A stretch of 64,000 nt of DNA from Megalonaias nervosa (Eukaryota > Mollusca > Bivalvia > Unionida > Unionidae): the NCBI GenBank assembly GCA_016617855.1, contig JAECUM010013009.1, positions 1 to 64,000 on the forward strand. The letters run 5' to 3'. The notes beneath the pieces were generated by a model. That model made no database searches, was not told the origin of the DNA, and saw only the letters and a program-made list of their open reading frames with translations. The position numbers were made by a program, and so were the translations under genes. Shown here in pieces: positions 58,600 through 64,000 of this stretch (positions within the stretch are counted from its first letter, which is position 1; each line of letters opens with the position of its first letter).

Positions 58600-61364
58600 C
58601 ACAGAAGCCACTTGTAGGTAATACAAAATCTCAAAATATCACAAAGATGTCACAGTGATCCAGTTTTGATGTATAAAAAGCTTTCATTCTTAATGTACTC
58701 TAAGTGTAAATTTGGTAGCAATGGGTAAAAATTATGGGACTTTGAGCCTTGATGTTATTGTAACCAATTTTTTAAAAATCTTTAAAAGTAGTCACAGTGA
58801 CCCAATTTTGGTACAAGATAAATCTTCATCCAAAGATGCATACAAAGTTCAAGGTTTATGTTAATGACTGACATAGTAAAGTACTTTTAATCAATTTGTA
58901 ATCACTCCTTGAACATGGGTCACAGCAACTCAGTTTGGTTGCACAAAGTACTGGAGTTATAACAGGGCCACAATATTTAACAGTCTGAATAAATCCTGGA
59001 AAGTTCTCAATAGCACATATTCATTCCAAAGTGTGCCCACACTGTAAGGATGATCTCAGTAGGTGTACTAGTAGAGGCGGTAGGGCCCTGACTTGAAGGT
59101 GGAATGTTCATATTCATTACCAATACAGAAAGAAAGATTATTTTTATCTCAATCCTGAATGAGAAATGAGAGTTGAAGTCAAAATTGTGCATTGTGAATG
59201 CTGATGTAGTTATCAAACTGCAAAACACCCAATGAAAATTTCTTTATCTTAAGATGGTGTGTCAAAGGTTTGGTTTACAACAATGTAAACTTTAAATGAT
59301 ATCTAAACGCACAGCAATCATCCCAAGAGTGGTGGTAGAGACCTTTTAGAAACTGCAATAGACAACATCAGAATTTTTGTGTTGAAGATACCTTGCACAA
59401 TTTGATAACTGAGAACAGGGGAAAAAACAAAGTCTATTTTTTATTTAAAATTTAAAAAGACAGGAAAAAATTATACTCTCCTTGATTCAACCTTCATCTT
59501 GAATTGACCTTTTATCATAAATAATAATAAAAAGATGAATTTTAAATTACAACAATTATAACAACTGCTTTTTCAACCTGAAACTGGACTAGAGAATCCA
59601 CAACCATAGCTAGGTCAACAACGTTCAGTTTCCGGGACATTAACTGCAACTGTTGCACATTTGGATGTACATGTGTTGCAAATACTGTTTATCTTGATAC
59701 TGCAAAACTGGTCAAGGGTCCACAGGTATCAGGTAATGTTAGAGCTTGAATGACAAATAATGATATTTTATAGCTGAAGGTATTTTGAATAAATCATAGA
59801 ATATAGGCCACATGAATCCAGTTTTGGTGCATAACATACATCTATGCTATGATGCACCAGTCCTTCAGTGAAAGTTTGGTGGGAGTAGGTGGATGGGTGC
59901 TGGTATTAAACTCCAAAGATAAAATTTTAAAAATCATAGAAATAAGGTCAAAATGAGCCAGTTTTGGTGCATAACACATATTTGCTCCCAGATACACCCA
60001 TTGTGTAAGTTTGATGTCCATGGTAAACAATAGTTTAGGAATTATAACCCAGACAAAGTAGATATACATATGGATGGATAGACAAAATAAATCTTTTATC
60101 TAGCACAAAATAGCCCAAATTGTTTAAAGTATGTAACCATTAAACATGCAAGATAAACTGTACTGCTTTATATCTGTCAGTAATAATGCTAAGAAAGTTT
60201 GAGCTAATAGATGGTAGACACAAACATCCAGGGCAGGTAAATCTGAGTTGAACTAAATATTCACCTTTGCCTGGAAATGATACTGATCAAGGACTGACTG
60301 AGGACAGAAATACAATCAGTACATTTAACAGATTCTCAGAAAATGCATTCAGCCTTTCAAAAATCAAACATTATTCTGAAATTGTATTGTCCCCAACTAA
60401 ATAAAATGTTCCAGGAATTTATTTTCTTTTGATGTCAATAAGTATATCCCAGGGCATGGGAATTAAACTCTCCAGCTACAAATGAGCAAAAATTCTTAGA
60501 ATTATAGTAAAACAAAGTGTCTTCAGTGTAGGTTCCACAAAATTTAGAATCATTACAATGGCAAGAAAAGGATTATCCCCGACCCCACCACAAGTCCAAA
60601 GAGCTAATTTTTGCTTCCAATTTTCACAAGAGACTTTTTTATAATTTTTCTTTATATTAAGAACTTGTCCAATTTGTGCATGTTAACATAATTGGATTGT
60701 TATATCCAATTTATGCATGTTAACATAATTGTATTGTTATATTAATTTGTGCATGTCAACATAATTGCATTGTTACATATTTGTCAATAACAGTGCCAAG
60801 GAAGGTTGATCCAAAAGATACCTTCATCTAGGTGAGGCAAATCTGAGTTGAACTGAATTTTCATGTCTGCCTGGAAAAGATCTTGATCAAGGACTGAGTG
60901 AGGAAGAGATGCAAAAATGCAATCAGTACATGTAACAGATTGTAAAAAATGCATTTAGCCTTTAAAAAATCTAACATCAACTGACATTTTCTTCCTGGTT
61001 CCAGGAATGTCCTTTTCATGTCAGTGAGTGCATGCCATTCATGGAACCCTAAATTCTATAGCTACAAATATGGTCCAAAATTCTTAGAATTATAGTCAAT
61101 ACTGTCTGCAATGTATCTTTCACAAAATTTACAGTCTTTACTATGACCAGAAAAGGATTTATCCCCCATTCACCCTAGTAGTTGAGATAGTTGCTTGTTT
61201 TTACGATTTTCACAAGAGATTTTATTCTATTGTTTTCTTTATACAAAGAACTTGTTGAATTTGCGCATGTTAACATAACCCTATATCCATGTAAAATTTG
61301 TATCAAATGGTGTGCATCACAAATCAACATCAACTTCACATAATGTGCATCAGTAAATTGGGGT
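58600..61364 (+). repeat. Diverged copy of the X/A satellite region
   Basis: Follows the order of 2150-6260. CAGTGATCCAGTTTTGATG (about 58653) matches about 2211, CAATTTTGGTACAAGATAAAT (about 58801) matches about 2365, AAGATGAATTTTAAA with the AACAATTATAACAAC block (about 59532-59570) matches about 3745, and a block near 60020 matches about 5840. The LTR at 4900 is absent. A two- to three-unit GTGCATGTTAACATAATTG repeat lies at about 60675-60775, and a second partial copy of the AAGGAAGGTT...TTCCAGGAA linker at 60780-61010. No gene is seen. Confidence 0.75.
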
Positions 61365-61740
61365 TTACAGTATTCATTCTTGTGAAATGTGTTATCTTTT
61401 AACTGCAGGCCCATAATGGCATGGCAGATGGGGGTCTACAGTGTTCTTTCTTGTAAAATGTGGTGTAGCCTTTGACATGCAGGCCTGTAATGGCATGGCT
61501 GATGGGGGTCTATAGTGTTCATTCTTGTAAATTGTGGTGTAACCGTTGACATGCAGGCCTGTAATGGCATGGAAGATGGGGGTCCCTAGCATTCTTTCTT
61601 GTAAAATGTGGTGTAGCCTTTGACATGCAGGCCATTAATGTCATGGCAGATCTGGGTGCATGCAGTTATTTTATTGTGAATGTGGTGCAGTCTTTGAACT
61701 GCAGGTACAAAATCCCATGGCAGATCTGGGTCTATGCTTT
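61365..61740 (+). repeat. ~74 bp minisatellite, five units (diverged relative of 6265-6980)
   Basis: TTCTTGTAAAATGTGGTGTAG, CCTTTGACATGCAGGCC, TAATGGCATGGCAGATGGGG and GTCTATAGTGTTCAT repeat near 61375, 61444, 61520, 61592 and 61666. Confidence 0.9.
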
Positions 61741-61834
61741 CTACAGTAGATGCACATCCTATATGGATAAATGTGGTATGTTGTTTTATTGAACAAGAGC
61801 CAGATTTGCATATAATTTGTTGTATGGCAAATAT

Positions 61835-62395
61835 GAAGTCCATCATTAATCGGATCAAAGCCAAATGTACAGTCCATCATTAATTTGACCAATAGCCAAA
61901 TAAACAGACCATCATTAATCTGACCAATAGCCACATATACAATCCATAATTAACCTGACCTACAGCCAAATGTACAGTCCATCATTAATCTGGCCAATAG
62001 CCAAATGTACAGTCCATCATTAATCTGACTAATAACCAGATATAGTCCATCATTAATGTGACCAATAGCCAAATGTACAGTCCATCATTAATGTGACCAA
62101 TAGCCAAATGTAGTCCATCATTAATCAGTTCAATAGCCAAATGTACAGTCCATCATTGATCTGACCAACAGCCAAATGTACAGTCCATCATTAATCTGAC
62201 CAATAACCAAATGTACAGTCCATCATTAATCTGATCAATAGCCAGATATACAGTCCATAATTAATCTGACCAACAGCCAGATATACAGTCCATCATTAAT
62301 CTGACCAACAACCAGATATACAGTCCACCATTAATCTGACCAATAGCCAAACGTACGGTCCATCATTAATCTGACCTAGAGGCAAATATACCCAT
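61835..62395 (+). repeat. ~34 bp minisatellite, about 16 units (part 1)
   Basis: The unit is CAGTCCATCATTAATCTG followed by ACCAATAGCCAAATGTA, tandem with small indels. It shares its core with 62960-63450. Confidence 0.95.
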
Positions 62396-62433
62396 CAATG
62401 ATCTGACTTACAGTATGGGTGCCCACAGCTAAT

Positions 62434-62434
<1 letters not shown>

Positions 62435-62528
<94 letters not shown>
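62435..62528. repeat. (TA)n(GA)n compound microsatellite
   Basis: TA to about 62486 and GA to about 62528. Confidence 0.95.
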
Positions 62529-62532
<4 letters not shown>

Positions 62533-62679
62533 AAATGAAGAGAAAAGAAAAAAGAGAATTGCAAACATATACCAAACAGCAGAAGTGCTATCCCTGGAAC
62601 CTATAGGATAATACTCGATAACATTAAGTGTATTTTTAAATATGAAGAAATAATCTTATCATACAGGTTAGAGAATTAC

Positions 62680-62884
62680 GCTGCCATCTCACCTCTGTCT
62701 GCGTGGGTTTGAGTCTGGGATTCGGCGAATGTGGATATGTGAGAAAGCTGGCCAGTAGCTTCTCATGGGTCGGTGGTTCTTTCCGGGGATTTCCCGGTTT
62801 CTTCCTCCACCATTAATATTGGCCGCCATGTATAGCCTATCGTGTGCTGAAAAATGGCGTTAAGCCCCACAACAACAACAACAA
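62680..62884 (+). mobile_element. V-SINE-like element with perfect 11 bp target-site duplication
   Basis: TAGAGAATTAC flanks it at 62669-62679 and 62885-62895. The 5' end is a truncated tRNA-like head with a B-box-like GGGTTTGAGTCTGG (62705-62718). The body has TTCTTTCCGGGGATTTCCCGG and TTTCTTCCTCCACC (about 62778-62814), matching the conserved CCGG...TTTCCTCCCAC core of the V-SINE superfamily (RUDI-type in molluscs). The tail is GGCGTTAAGCCCCA followed by (CAA)n. It is 205 bp, well preserved and probably a relatively recent insertion. Confidence 0.8.
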
Positions 62885-62959
62885 TAGAGAATTACACTCA
62901 CACACACACACACACAGAGCACAATGGATTTTTAACAAATCAGTCGCATGGAGAGGGGG

Positions 62960-63450
62960 CAAATGTCCAGTCCATCAATAATAATCTGATCTACCTATAT
63001 AGCCCATCACTGATCTTACCAACCAGAAAATATACAGCCCATCATTGATCTGACCTACAAGTGTATATCCCATCACTGATCCGAGCTACAAAAATACAGC
63101 CCATCACTGATCTGACCTACAAATATGCAGCCCATCACTGATCTGACCTACAAGCATATAGCCCATCACTGATATGACCTATAAATAAAAAGCCCATCAC
63201 TGATCTGACCTACAGACAAATAGCCAATCACTGATCTCACCTATAAATACACAGCCACCACTGATCTGACCTACAAATTTGCAGCCCATCACTGATCTGA
63301 CCTACCAATATATAGCCCATCACTGATATGACCTATAAATAAAAAGCCCATCACTGATCTGACCTACAGACATATAGCCAATCACTGATCTCACCTATAG
63401 ACAAATATACAGCCAGTAATTGATCTGACCAATAAATATATAGTCCAGTC
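62960..63450 (+). repeat. ~33 bp minisatellite, about 15 units (part 2)
   Basis: The unit is CAGCCCATCACTGATCTGA followed by CCTACAAATATA. A ~130 bp higher-order block (about 63141-63260 and 63310-63400) is repeated with shared variants such as AATAAAAAGCCC. The core is the same as at 61835-62395. Confidence 0.95.
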
Positions 63451-63632
63451 CATCATTGATCCAAAAGCATCTTGAAAAGCATGGATCAATTAACAGTTGG
63501 TATTTTAACATGATTAAGACAATGAATAATAATAAAGGGAACTAATCTGAATGTTCAATTTAGTGTTGAATAAGTTACATACAGGTGGTGCTGCTTATTC
63601 AAGGATATTGTACATTCCAGAATGAATTGTGT
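63451..63632. other. Short unique spacer
   Basis: AT-rich; nothing recognised. Confidence 0.4.
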
Positions 63633-63935
63633 AAACTCCGGTGGCCTAAGTGGTTAGAGCATCCACCTTACACACAGGAGGTTGCAGGTTTGAACTCCAA
63701 GTCATACCAAAGACTTATAAAAAATGGTTCTAGCAAGCTGCCTTGCTTGATGTTCAGCATTAGTTAGTTAGGTTAATGTTAGGACTGGTTGGCCTGGTAT
63801 CAGGATAATGTGACTGGGTGGGCATGATGCCCTAGTTCTAGACATCATTATAAACTGCCACAGTGCAGACGTTGTAGCAATATGACTGAACATTTTTTGA
63901 AAGCTACATTAAAAAGTCAAATCACACACACACAA
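63633..63935 (+). mobile_element. tRNA-derived SINE of a type common in bivalves
   Basis: The head CTCCGGTGGCCTAAGTGG, TTAGAGCATCCACCTTAC and GCAGGTTTGAACTCC has clear A and B boxes. The body carries GGTTCTAGCAAGCTGCCTTG, CTTGATGTTCAGCATTAG, GTGACTGGGTGGG, CATTATAAACTGC and GCAATATGACTGAA. The tail, GAAAGCTACATTAAAAAGTC with CA repeats, resembles the usual GTTGAAAGCGACGTTAAA ending. From memory this layout matches SINEs abundant in oysters, mussels and scallops. It supports a bivalve source. It is not a tRNA gene. Confidence 0.7.
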
Positions 63936-64000
63936 ATGGTGTTTGCTTTATGTGCAAAGAACTTAAATGCCCCCCCCAGTGCATCACAAAGTAAAACTCG

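Noticed and set aside
61835..63450. CRISPR-like array of ~33 bp repeats
   Set aside because: Units are directly tandem without unique spacers, drift in sequence, and lie in a eukaryotic repeat landscape. This is a minisatellite.
63633..63705. tRNA gene on the plus strand
   Set aside because: The head has A and B boxes but continues into a SINE body and tail, and the stems are poor.

Overview
This window looks like AT-rich, repeat-dominated nuclear DNA from an animal, most likely a bivalve or other mollusc. The reasons are: no dense bacterial-style coding, many long (AT)n, (AAT)n, (GA)n and (GT)n tracts, decayed non-LTR and LTR retrotransposons, tRNA-derived SINEs (one with a V-SINE-type core, one resembling a SINE common in bivalve genomes), a hAT-like MITE, and a broken Polinton/Maverick-like capsid-type gene. 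I find no intact cellular gene, rRNA, bona fide tRNA gene or CRISPR array. The longest open frames are a retrotransposon fragment and microsatellite translations.

The left 40 kb has a clear large-scale architecture. If X, A, C, B and D are successive segments, the window reads X (1-3642), A1 (3643-10295), B1 (10296-18268), A2 (18269-24913), C (24914-30992), B2 (30993-39469), D (39470-64000). A1 and A2 are near-identical, as are B1 and B2. The joints X/A1, A2/C, C/B2 and B2/D are continuous with diverged repeat copies elsewhere in the window. B1/A2 and A1/B1 are not. The simplest history is a tandem duplication of a ~21 kb A-C-B unit, then loss of ~6.1 kb (C) from the first copy. Two uncollapsed haplotypes placed in tandem by an assembler would look the same and must be excluded.

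Inside these blocks a higher-order repeat recurs: remnants of a non-LTR reverse transcriptase, an AAT/ATT microsatellite, then a ~2-3 kb non-coding 'R unit' with strongly conserved stretches. X and A add a degenerate ~140-155 bp satellite, a ~73 bp minisatellite and a solo LTR with TGTTA...TAACA ends. A younger 5'-truncated CR1/L2-like LINE sits only in B2, and a 125 bp tandem duplication captured its 5' junction.

The right part (41-64 kb) is more heterogeneous. It has an L1/Tx1-like pol C-terminus (43.4-44.2 kb), a capsid-like pseudogene split by a 1.6 kb insertion (45.7-48.4 kb), a hAT MITE (51.6 kb), two hairpins, many microsatellites, a diverged copy of the X/A satellite and minisatellite (58.6-61.7 kb), a ~33 bp minisatellite split by a V-SINE-containing block (61.8-63.5 kb), and a second SINE at the right edge. 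Nothing here works as an operon or pathway; the interest is in genome dynamics.
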